From Dillenia suffruticosa (lineage: Eukaryota; Streptophyta; Magnoliopsida; Dilleniales; Dilleniaceae): 64,000 nucleotides of DNA. The stretch spans positions 12,923,109-12,987,108 of the forward strand of contig JAVTVX010000009.1 of the NCBI GenBank assembly GCA_033439265.1. The letters are read 5' to 3'. Positions 22,304 through 34,549 of the stretch are shown here, in pieces (the first letter of the stretch is position 1; each line of letters opens with the position of its first letter). The translations under genes were made by a program, and so were the position numbers. Under the pieces are notes generated by a model. That model was not told the DNA's origin. It ran no database searches and saw only the letters and a program-made list of their open reading frames with translations.

Positions 22304-24414
22304 TGTAATACCCAGAGAAAAAAAAACGAAGGGGGGAGAAAAAAAAAACAAACAAACAAACAAAACACTCATATATCTCTCTCTCTCACCCCCTCTCTCT
22401 CTTATTCCCGAGAAAACCCATTTCCTCCAATTTTCTCACCCTCAACTCCCACTCTCTATCTCCCACTCTCTCGAATTCTCTCTCACTCTCTGTCACTCAT
22501 TGTCTCTCTCTTCCTCTCTATTGTTTCTTTCTCCACCTCCCGCGACTGACACCATCCTCCGACAGTCACCACCGCACGATGGCCCACGCTGCCTTCCTCC
22601 CCTATCCACTCAACCGCACGCTGCTCTCTCTGTTGAGAGCCTTCTGCGACCACCGTAAAAGCTCCAAGTTGGTAGTAGCAGCACTGTCAAAAACCCTAGG
22701 CTGTGATGTCCTGTGATTTCTTCTCTGTGCAGGTAAGGCTCGGCTCGGCTCTGACTATAGCTTTAGGGTTTTGTCTTTCTTGGTAATTTAAGCCTAATTA
22801 CTAAGTTTTGCATCAGTTTGGAATGCACTACAGGTCTCAGATTGAACTGAGAAGGCATTCAGACGAGAGTTGTGAACTGCGAAAAACCCTAGGTGAGGGA
22901 ATTTCAATCCCTTCAATATTTGAACTATTTTTGTTGAATTTAGGTTGAGAATACGAGTATATATATATTCTGAAAATATTAGGGTTTGTAAAAAATTTGG
23001 GAAAATTGATAAACACTAAAAATAATTGGAGATTGTTGATATAATCGTAATTTTGGATTTAGGAAAATAAATTGAGGATCGGAGTGAGCTTTATTAGACT
23101 GAAATGAGGAAATAGGGAGTGAATACCCTCCCTGTAGGTGAGTGGATGGTTATGCTTCATTTAAATGAGTAAATGATTTTAATATGATTTTCAAATTTGA
23201 TCTTGAAATGAATTTTGAAATGAATTTATAATATTTTGTGATTGTGGTTAGCCTGAAATGAATTTTGTGATAAATCCATGACTCGTGAGTTGAATATGGA
23301 TTTGTTTGCACCATGTTACGTTGGTATACGCATAAGAGTCGTGAAATATTACTCTATTTTATACATTGAGTATGATTTGATTTTGGTATTGATTGTGGTA
23401 ACATGGTGTTGGAAAAAGACTATAGTCTGAGTCCTGCCACGGACCTGACCAGTAAGGCGGCATGTTTTGGGCTAACTTGTGATTAAATTAGAGGTTTGAA
23501 GATGGCGGGTTGGAGAGCCACTCAAGTCGGCCGGATGACGTGGTGGCACCCCATGGAAAATTTTTGGGCTAACGCCAAGGTAGAGGAGAATTTATGAAAA
23601 TTATGGAAAACCCCTTGGCGGATCCTACCAACGGCCATTGGTAGGAGATTGTTTTCGGTAAACCCCAAAATGGTGAAAAAAAATGAGTTTTGACTGATTG
23701 AATTGATTATATGAGTCATGATGGATTTATATGCTTCATACCATTACACTCAATTCATTGGGTATTTAAAATACTCACCTCCTCTTAAATCCTTTTCAGA
23801 GGTCGCATAGGGAGACGACGTCCACTATTGCGGATTGGAGGCTTATTTTTGTTGATTTTGGGTAGGTATGAATTATGTAGTTATTGTGGGAGTTGTAGAT
23901 TGTTAGTCCATGGAAATAAGTTCTATACATCTCATACGGTGTGGATTTTACTAATACTGGCTTGAGTTTTCGAGCAACTATTGGTAAAATCCAATGGCTA
24001 TGATTTAGAATTTCATTATTTTGTGTAAAATCATGTTTGAAAGATATTTATTTTTGAAATGGGACATTTGAAATATTTACCTTTGATTTCTGTATTTATA
24101 GCTTATTTTCTAAACTCTATGAAATGCTTGAAAAATTTAGATTGGCTGAGACGGCCACATTGCATGCATGCATGTACATGATCCCCTTCCCCGATCGTGT
24201 ACCGACGTATGCTTGTGTGTACAAGGATGGACCAGATGGGTCCTTTGCATGCAAGTTGTTGTAAATTTTTCTATTTTGATGGGTTTATTGTTTTGAAAGA
24301 TTTATGGAAAAATTGAAATGCCTTGCGCTATCCCGGTATATGGGGAGGTCATGCCTGTATGCCGAGATAACGCGACGGTTGTTACGTGCTTGACGGGAGA
24401 GTCGAGGCGTGACA
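22304..24414 (+). repeat. 5' LTR of retrotransposon 2
   Basis: A purine then CTCTC-rich leader is followed by the donor GTGCAG|GTAAGG (intron from 22733), the acceptor GCACTACAG ending at 22833, a 59-nt mini-exon (22834-22892) and the donor CCCTAG|GTGAGG. The end is GGCGTGACA at 24414. A deletion of about 100 bp relative to the 3' LTR is bounded by ATTTATATG. Confidence 0.9.
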
Positions 24415-24421
24415 ATTCTAT

Positions 24422-24432
24422 TGGTATCAGAG
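24422..24432 (+). promoter_or_regulatory. Primer binding site of retrotransposon 2 (initiator Met tRNA)
   Basis: TGGTATCAGAG lies seven nucleotides after the LTR end. It is an exact match to the usual plant initiator-Met primer site. Confidence 0.9.
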
Positions 24433-24678
24433 ACAGGTTCACGATTTTAAATGTTTAAAGTTTTGAATTACTCCCAAATGTCCCAAAGGTTTTCTAAGGA
24501 TTTTGAAATGTATGTTGTTTTGAAAAGTTTAATCTTTTAAGGATTTATTTTTAAGAAATGTACAGAACTTTCTATGGATTCTTATGGACTAGATTTAATT
24601 TTTATTTTTAGGGGGTTAAATGTTTAGTACAATACCCGATCTGGTGAGCTCAACATAGTGTTTCTTTTTGTAGGAACC

Positions 24679-26054
24679 ATGCCGCCTAGACGAAGGACGA
24701 GGAATATTAATGAGATTCCTCCTCCTGAGTGCGAGGATGAATCATCCTCACATGCTCCAACTTCTCTTCCAGCTGCCACGAGCATACACCCGGCTCCTTC
24801 AACCTGGTTCCTCCACCTCCTATTGCCGCCCTCCAGCAAGTGATGGAGTGGTGGAGTTCTTACGGGGCACAATATCAAGCTCCACCCCAATCTTCTACTC
24901 CTCCGCTGGTTCCTCCTTCTACATCGGCTTGGCGTCTAGTATTCCCACAGCATCTGCTCCACCTTGTTACATCAACTGAACGTCCTACAGTTAAGTTGTC
25001 AAAGCTACTCAAAAAGGCAAGATAGCTCGGATGCGATACTTTTTCAGGCACTTGTGATGCCTCAGTGGTCAAGGAATGGATTGGCCGAGCTCAGGAGACC
25101 GTCACCGATTTGAGATTAAGTGATAAGATGAAGTTATGGGTAGTGGTAAAATTGTTGGATAAGGGAGCCAGAACCTGGTGGGAGAATGAGAAGGCTAGGG
25201 CAACCACACCTCTCTCTTGGATAAATTTTCTGAGAGCTTTTGAAGAAAAATATTACACTTGGTTCTATAGGGATCAGAAAAGAGAGGAGTTCTTTAAGCT
25301 TGTTCAGGGAAACAAGACGGTGTCTGATTACGAATCAAAATTAAGAGAACTTGCTACTTATGTTCTGGAGTTTGTAAGCTCCGAGGAGTCCTTATGTGCG
25401 AAATTTGAATCGGGACTAAATCTAAACATAAGGGAGAAGATGTCAATCACAAAAGGGCACACATTTCAAGATGTTCTGGATTTGACCCTAAGGGCCGAGA
25501 AGATGGTGATTGAAATGGGAAAAGTTCGAGAGCATGGGAAAAGGGAGAGACCCAGTGGTTTCAGGACCGGTTCGAGAGCATTGGGCCAAAATTTTAAGAA
25601 GAATAGAAGTATAGGCTCCTTCGGTAGTGGATCTGTTTCAGGACCGGTTGGCTCTCCTCAAGGCCAACGCGTGTCTCAATTTAAAGCTCCTACCCCTAGT
25701 ACTATTTCAGGAAGCCAATTAATGGGAAATAGGAAGGAATAGTGCAAACATTATGGGAATTTTCACTCAGGGTTTTGTAATACGCTAAAAAGGTGCTACC
25801 ACTGAGGAAGGGAAGACCATATTTGTAATGTTTGTCCGGAATTGGGACGAGGAGGTCAAATGAGGCGGGATCGCCCTAGTGGATTGATGGGCAGCCAAGC
25901 CAACACTCCTGTTCCACCTTCAGTTGGTACATCTCGGACGGGGACTGGGAGCAACACAGTAGCTGCTCCAAACCAGTGCCCACAAGCAAAAGCTCAAGCA
26001 AGGATATTTGCAATGATTAACGAGGATGCCCAGAACAACCCTGATATAGTCACA
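24679..26054 (+). pseudogene. Decayed gag of retrotransposon 2
   Basis: ATG at 24679 starts MPPRRRTRNINEIPPP, very close to gag of element 1. The frame breaks near 24840. A stop follows LLKKAR at 25023, and a capsid-region frame runs 25065-25742 (WWENEKARA, FYRDQKREEFF). The zinc knuckle near 25795-25840 has a stop where its second Cys should be (CYH, stop, GRED). The end reads DAQNNPDIVT before the intron. The acceptor-like TTTTTGTAG ends 5 nt before the ATG. Confidence 0.88.
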
Positions 26055-26260
26055 GTAAATTTCTAGAGCTTGAAATTGGTGATTTAGAAATTTGAATGTG
26101 AATATGATGAAATTGTGATTGCTTGACTCTGAATATGTGAAATATTAGTGATGTTGTATGATATTAAGGTTAATAGAGGTGATTTTGATAATTGATGATG
26201 ATTTGACGACATTGTATTTTTGGTTGATTTAGAAATTGATCCTTATTTTTCTATGTATAG
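26055..26260 (+). other. Probable gag/protease intron (element 2), donor damaged
   Basis: The stretch lies at the same codon as in elements 1 and 3. It ends CTATGTATAG with the next exon starting GTATAATG. The 5' side reads ACAGTAAAT where a working site would read ACAG|GTAAAT; one G appears lost, so splicing at GT would shift the frame. Without splicing a TAG stop comes three codons on. It is AT-rich and has many stops in all frames. Confidence 0.55.
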
Positions 26261-29200
26261 GTATAATGAAAATTTTTGGAGTTGATGCTCGTGTTTTAAT
26301 TGATACTAGGTCTAATAATTCTTTTGTAAGTACTGAGTTTTCCAATCGTTCGAATAGACCCTTAACTCCACTTGAAGAGGGGTTATTGGTTGTTACTCTA
26401 TTAAGGGAATGGTTGTACAGAAGCACCGTGTTTAAAGCCTGTAAAATAGAGGTAGAAAGGGAAATTCTTGAAGCGGACTTGATTTCATTAGAAATGAGAG
26501 ATTTTGATGCTATATTGAGCATGGACTGGCTGCACCCTCATAGAGCATCAGTAAATTACTTCACGAAGGAGGTAGAGTTCCGTAGACCAGGATATCCTCC
26601 GCTTGTATTTGTTGGTGAACGGCAGATTTTACTGAGTTGTGTAATCTCGGCATTGGAAGCACGGAAACTGGTGCATAAGGGTTGTGAAGCTTATCTTACT
26701 CATATAATTGATACGACTGTACAAAGTCAGAAATTGATGAATGTCCCAGTAGTGAATGAATTTCTGGATGTTTTTCTGGATGAGCTACCAGGTTTACCTC
26801 CAGTTCGGGAGTTTGACTTTGCTATTGACTTGATTCCCGGCATCACATCTATTTCTATTCCTCCGTATAGGATTGCACCCGCGGAACTTAAGGAGTTAAA
26901 AGTCCAACTACAAGAATTGTTGGACAGGGGATTTATTCGACTGAGTACCTCACCTTGGGGTGCTCCGGTTTTATTCATAAAGAAGAAAGATGGCACGTTT
27001 CGTTTGTGTATTGATTATCGGCAGCTAAACAAAGTGACCATCAAGAATAAATACCCCTTACCGAGAATTGATGATTTGTTTGATAAACTCCAAGGGGCAA
27101 GTGTCTTTTCAAAGATTGATTTGAGGTCCGGTTATCATCAATTGCAGATAAAGGAAGATGATGTCTCCAAAACTGCGTTTAGGACGCGGTACGGGCACTA
27201 TGAATTCTTGGTGATGCCATTCGATTTAACGAATGCTCCGGTAGCTTTCATAGATCTCATGAACCGAGTCTTTCATTCTTATCTTGACAAGTTCGTCATT
27301 GTCTTCATTGACGATATCTTTGTGTATTCCAAGAATGATGAAGAGTATTCAAATCATCTTCGGATTATGTTGCAGACTCTCCGAGATAAGCAATTGTTTG
27401 CTAAGTTCTCAAAGTGTGAATTATGGCTAAAGGAAATTGGCTTTTTAGGACATGTGGTATCCGGAGAAGGAATATTTGTTGATCCAAAGAAAGTTAAGGC
27501 AATTCTGAAATAGGAACAAACCAAAAACATCACCGAGGTGCGTAATTTTCTCGGTTTGGTTAGGTACTACCGAAGATTTGTAGAGGTTTCCAGAATTGCA
27601 GTTCCGTTGTCTAGTTTGACGTGGAAAGGGATTAAATTTGAATGGAATGATAAATGTGAGCAAAGTTTTCAAGAACTCAAAAGGAGACTCACATCAGCTC
27701 CTATACTTGCTCTACCTACTGCTAGTGATTATATAGTTTACAGTGATGCCAGCAAACAAGGGCTAGGATGTGTTCTAATGTAAGGTGATAGAGTTATCGC
27801 CTACGCTTCTCGACAGTTAAAGAAGCATGAACTAAATTATCCTACATATGATCTAGAGTTTGCTGCTATCGTATTTGCCTTGAAGATTTGGAGACATTAC
27901 TTGTACGGAGCCATCTGTAGGATCTTTACTGATCACAAGAGTCTCAAATATTTTCTTACCCAGAAAGAGCTCAACTTGAGGCAAAAGAGATGGTTAAAAC
28001 TGATTAAAGACTATGATTTGGTGATTGACTATCATCTGGGTAAGGCGAATGTAGTTGCGGATGCTCTGAGCCGCAAGTCATCATCTTCTCATTCTCAAGC
28101 TGGTTCTTATCTCTCATGCCTTGTTGAACTTAGTGCTCTTGGAGCCAAATTTGATTATGATAACAGTGGTGCATTACTGGCAAAGTTTGAAGTTCGACCA
28201 ACTTTGGTAGACTGTATTAAAGAACTCCAGGCAACTGATGAGGAGCTAAAGCAGATAGTAGAGAAAGTTCGCAAGGGTGAAACTAGTGATTTTCATATTC
28301 GGGAGGATGACATGGTGACACATAGGAAACGGATATGTGTTCCCAAAAATGATGAGTTTCGGAAAGCCATTCTTGAGAAAGCACACTCTTTGGCTTATGC
28401 TATGCATCCCGAGAGCACTAAAATGTACCGAACCATCAAAGAGACATATTGGTGGTCGGGATTGAAACGGAAAATAGTCGAATTTGTAGCAAAGTGTTTA
28501 GTATGTCAACAAATCAAGGCCGAACATCAGAAGCCAGCCGGGACACTTTAGTCATTGCTTGTACCAGAATGGAAATGGGAGCACATTACTATAGATTTCG
28601 TGGTGGGATTGCCACGTACTCCGAGCCGTCATGATGCCATATGGGTGATTGTAGACCATCTTACCAAGTCGGCTCATTTCTTGCCGATTCAGAATACCTA
28701 TTCTTTGGAGAAATTAGTCAAGTTGTATTTTGATAGGATTATCCGACTCCACGGGGTTTCAGTATCGATTGTATCAGATCGTGATCTCCGATTCACATCC
28801 AAATTCTAGCCTAAGTTACAAGAGGTTTTGGGAACCAAATTAAAATTTAGCACGGCATTTCATCCACAGACGGATGGATAATCCGAACATACAATCCAAA
28901 TGTTGGAAGACATGTTAAGAGCATGTGTGATGGACTTTCAAGGGAGTTGGGATAGATACCTACCGTTGGTTGAATTTGCTTACAACAGCAGCTATCAAAC
29001 TAGTATCGGGATGCCTCCCTATGAAGCTCTCTATGGAAGGAAATGCCGAACTCCGCTTTGTTGGGAGGAAGTTGGAGAGCGAAAAATTGAAAATGTCGAG
29101 CTAATAGAAGCAACGACAGAAAAGGTGAAGGTGATCCGAGCAAGAATGAAAGCGGCTCAAGATAGGCAGAAGAGTTATGCTGATAAAAGAAGAAGACCTT

Positions 29201-29631
29201 TGGAATTCGAGGTCGGAGATATGGTTTTCCTCAAGATTTCACCTTGGAAGGGTGTTATTCAGTTCAGGAAACGAGGCAAATTGAATCCGAGGTACATTGG
29301 GCCATTCAAGATCCTTAAGAGGGTTGAAATGTAGCCTACCGATTGGAATTATCTCCGGATTTCGAGAAAATTCATGATATATTTCACGTGTCAATGCTAA
29401 AGAAATATTTATCGGATTCTTCTCATGTAATTGAGTCTTATCCGATAGTTGAATCCAGATCTAAATTTCAAAGTGTAACTGGTGCAAATCATTGATCGGC
29501 ATGTCAAGCAATTGAGACATAAACAAATCCCCATGGTCAAGGTTCGATGGAGAAGCAATCAAGTGGAAGAGGAGACTTGGGAGATTGAAGAGTTGATGCG
29601 AAAACAGCACCCTCACCTTTTTAAGGTATGA
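26261..29631 (+). pseudogene. Decayed pol of retrotransposon 2 (PR-RT-RNaseH-INT-chromodomain)
   Basis: The protease site reads DTR instead of DTG. RT has FIDDIFVYS near 27306-27332. RNase H has TDHKSLKYF, and the integrase carries the zinc-binding region with CLVCQQ and a core with IVSDRDLRF. The chromodomain is at 29487-29631 and ends in TGA. Five nonsense codons (27511, 27781, 28549, 28807, 28879) sit where relatives have Trp or Gln. Frameshifts lie near 29330 and 29480. The gene is dead but every domain is recognisable. Confidence 0.9.
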
Positions 29632-29662
29632 ATTTTAATTTAAATTTCGAGAACGAAATTTC

Positions 29663-29680
29663 TTTTAGGGGGTTAAGTGT
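29663..29680 (+). promoter_or_regulatory. Polypurine tract region of retrotransposon 2
   Basis: TTTTAGGGGGTTAAGTGT directly precedes the 3' LTR start at 29681. Confidence 0.65.
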
Positions 29681-31898
29681 TGTAATACCGAGAGAAAAAA
29701 AAGAGGGGGGAGAAAAAAAAACAAAAAAAAAACAAACAAAACACTCATATATCTCTGTCTCTCCCCCTTTCTCTCTTATTCCCGAGAAAACCCATTTCCA
29801 CCAATTTTCTCACCCTCAACTCCCACTCTCTGTTTCTCTCTCTCTCTCTCGAATTCTCTCACTCTTTGTCACTCATTGTCTCTCTCTTCCTCTCTATTGT
29901 TTCTTTCTCTACCTCCTACGGCTGGTACCTTCCTCCGACAGTCACCACCGCACGACAGCCCACGTTGCCTTCCTCCCTTGTCCACTCAACCGCACGCTGA
30001 TCTCTCTGTTGAGAGCCTTCTGCGACCACCGCAGAAGCTCTAAGCTGGCAGTAGCAGCACTATCAAAAACCCTAGGCTGTGATGTCCTGCGATTTCTTCT
30101 CTGTGCAGGTAAGGGTTGGCTCAGCTCGGCTTGGCTCTGACTATAGCTTTAGGGTTTTACCTCTCTTGGTAATTTAAGCTTAATTACTAAGTTTTGCGTC
30201 GGTTTGGAATGCACTACAGGTCTTAGATTGAACTGAGAAGGCATTCGGATGAGGGTTGTGAACTGCGAAAAACCTTAGGTGATGGAATTTCAATCCCTTC
30301 AATATTCGAACAATTTTTGTTGAATTTAGGTTGAGAATACGAGTATATATATATTCTGAAAATATTAGGGTTTGTAAAAAATTTGGGAAAATTGATAAAC
30401 CCTAAAAATAATTGGAGATTGATGATATAATTGTAATTTTGGATTTAGGAAAATAAATTGAGGATCGGAGTGAGACTCTATTAGACTGAAATGAGGAAAT
30501 ACAAAGTGAATACCCTCCTTGTAAGTGAGTGGATGGTTATGCTTCATTTAAATGAGTAAATGATTTTAATATGATTTTCAAATTTGATCTTGAAATTAAT
30601 TTTGAAATGAATTTATAATATTTTGTGATTGTGGTGAGTCTGAAATGAATTTTATGATAAATCCATGACTCGTGAGTTGAATATGGATTTGTTTGCACCA
30701 TGTTACGTTGGTATATGCATAAGAGTTGTGAAATATTATGCTATTTTATACATTGAGTATGATTTGATTTTGGTATCGATTGTGGTAACATGGTGCTGGA
30801 AAAGACTATAGTCTGAGTCCTGGCACGGACCTGACCAGTGAGGCGGCGTGGTTTGGGCTAACTTGTGATTAAATTAGAGGCCTGAAGATGGCGGGTTGGA
30901 GAGCCACTCAAGTCGGCCGGATAACGTGGTGGCACCCCATGGAAAAATTTCCGGGCCAACGCCAAGGTGGAGGGGAATTTATGAAAATTATGGAAAATCT
31001 TTTGACGGATCCTACCAACGGCCATTGGTAGGAGATTGTTTTCGGTAAACTCCAAAATGGTAAAAAAAAAAAAGAGTTTTGAATGATTGAATTGATTATA
31101 TGAGTCATGATGGATTTATATGAATGATTTTATGAGAATGCTTTTCGTTGTTGCGTTAAATGATATTTGATACATATATTTGGCATCACCATAGTCGTCC
31201 CTCATTTATATGCTTCATATCATTGCACTCCATTTATTGGATATTTAAAATACTCACCCCCTCTTAAATCATTTTCGGAGGACGCATAGAGAGACGACGT
31301 CCACTATTGCGGATTGGAGGCTTATTTTTGTTGATTTTGGGTAGGTATGAATTATGTAGTTATTTTGGGAGTTGTAGATTGTTAGTCCATGGAAAGGAAG
31401 TTTTGTATATCTCATACCGTGTGGATTTTATTGATACTGGTTTGAGTTTTCGAGCAACTATTCGTAAAATCTAACGGTTATGATTTGAAATTTCATTATT
31501 TTGTGTAAAATCATGTTTGAAAATTATTTATTTTTGAAATGGGACATTTGAAATATTTATCTTGAATTTCTGTATTTATAGCTTATTTTGTAGACTCTAT
31601 AAAATGCTTGAAAACTTTGGATTGGTTGGGACAGCCACACTGCATGCATGCATGCATGTACAGGATCCCCTTTCTCGATCGTGTGTCGACGTATGCTTGT
31701 ATGTACAGGGATTGACCGGATGGGTCCTTTGCATGCAAGTTGTTATAAATTTTTCTATTTTGATGGATTTATTGTTTTGAAAGATTTATGGAAAAATTGG
31801 AATGCCTTGCGCTATCCCAGTGTATGGGGAGGTCATGCCCGTATGACGAGATAACGTGGCGGTTGTTACGTGTTCGACGGGAGAGTCGGGGAGTGACA
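29681..31898 (+). repeat. 3' LTR of retrotransposon 2
   Basis: Full-length partner of 22304-24414. It holds the extra segment at about 31112-31211. Its mini-exon region is preserved (acceptor CACTACAG, donor GTGATGG near 30279). Confidence 0.9.
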
Positions 31899-32404
31899 AT
31901 ACACCCCAAAAAAAATTAAAATTTTTGAGAGAGGTTTAACCCACGTTCTTTTAGGTACTTACAAATTAAGTAAATGTTCTAATATAATTAGAACCATATA
32001 GAGGGCTGTATTGATAAAGCTTTAAAACTCGTAAAAGATATATTGTCAATATTCATTAAATATTCGGTCAATATTGTTTTACTACAATAATGAGTATTGA
32101 GAGATTACTGAGTTACCTAAACTATATCCAGAATAACATATATTAACAAAATATTAAGAGAATATTAATAAAAAATAATTGCTTGAATAATAATAATGAT
32201 TATACTGTAAGACCATTTATATCAAAATTTTATCACTTCACACTACATTATTGTCGGCGCTATGATTGGATCACGAGTTGATCTAAACCGTTCAAAATAT
32301 TAATAATATTCACACAGTTTTGACACGTAAGAAGTTGAACCGAAACACTTGGAATAGTAATCCAACGTGATGACGGACGGTTGAAAAAGGCAACAACAAT
32401 GTTA
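31899..32404. other. Upstream region of the beta-glucosidase gene
   Basis: AT-rich with no coding pattern. It would contain the distal promoter. No further transposon ends were recognised. Confidence 0.5.
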
Positions 32405-32466
32405 GTGACCGGATGACATATACCTTTCTTGGCCTTTTGGCTAAGATCAAGTGACCGGATGGCATA
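32405..32466 (+). pseudogene. U2 snRNA 5' fragment flanked by 16-nt direct repeats
   Basis: From 32419 to about 32453, the stretch with TTGGCCTTTTGGCTAAGATC matches the 5' end of plant U2 snRNA as I know it, apart from one C-to-T change. The match stops after about 34 nt. It is bracketed by GTGACCGGATGACATA (32405-32420) and GTGACCGGATGGCATA (32451-32466), 15 of 16 identical. Long direct repeats around a 3'-truncated RNA copy suggest target-primed insertion by LINE machinery. No upstream snRNA promoter element was seen, so it is not a working U2 gene. It lies 115 bp before the beta-glucosidase ATG. Confidence 0.75.
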
Positions 32467-32507
32467 CGATGTGATGTAACCGTTCTAGTAGGATTATGCA
32501 AACTTCT

Positions 32508-32516
32508 CTATAAATG
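32508..32516 (+). promoter_or_regulatory. TATA box of the beta-glucosidase gene
   Basis: CTATAAATG lies 65-73 bp before the ATG at 32581, leaving room for a leader of about 35-40 nt. A pyrimidine-rich TTCTCTCTCAC follows just before the ATG. Confidence 0.7.
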
Positions 32517-32577
32517 GACAATTCCTACACCATTCTCACTGATCAAAACAAGCAAATTTTATCTTCTCTCTCACTAA

Positions 32578-34549
<1,972 letters not shown>

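Larger units (their letters stand above)
22304..31898 (+). mobile_element. Tekay/Del-type Ty3/gypsy retrotransposon 2, complete but decayed
   Basis: LTRs start TGTAATACC and end GTGACA, with a primer site, gag, pol, polypurine tract and chromodomain in plus orientation. The LTRs are 2111 and 2218 bp. Most of the difference is a roughly 100-bp segment present only in the 3' LTR (about 31112-31211). The bases next to the LTRs (ATTCC and ATACA) do not match, so no target duplication is seen; mutation or recombination between copies may explain this. The LTRs look several percent diverged. It belongs to the same family as element 1. Confidence 0.9.

Noticed and set aside
22299..31903. Target duplication for retrotransposon 2
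   Set aside because: Flanking bases ATTCC and ATACA do not match, and shifting the borders by one or two bases does not help.
32405..32466. Functional U2 snRNA gene
   Set aside because: Only about 34 nt of the roughly 190-nt RNA are present and no snRNA upstream element was found.
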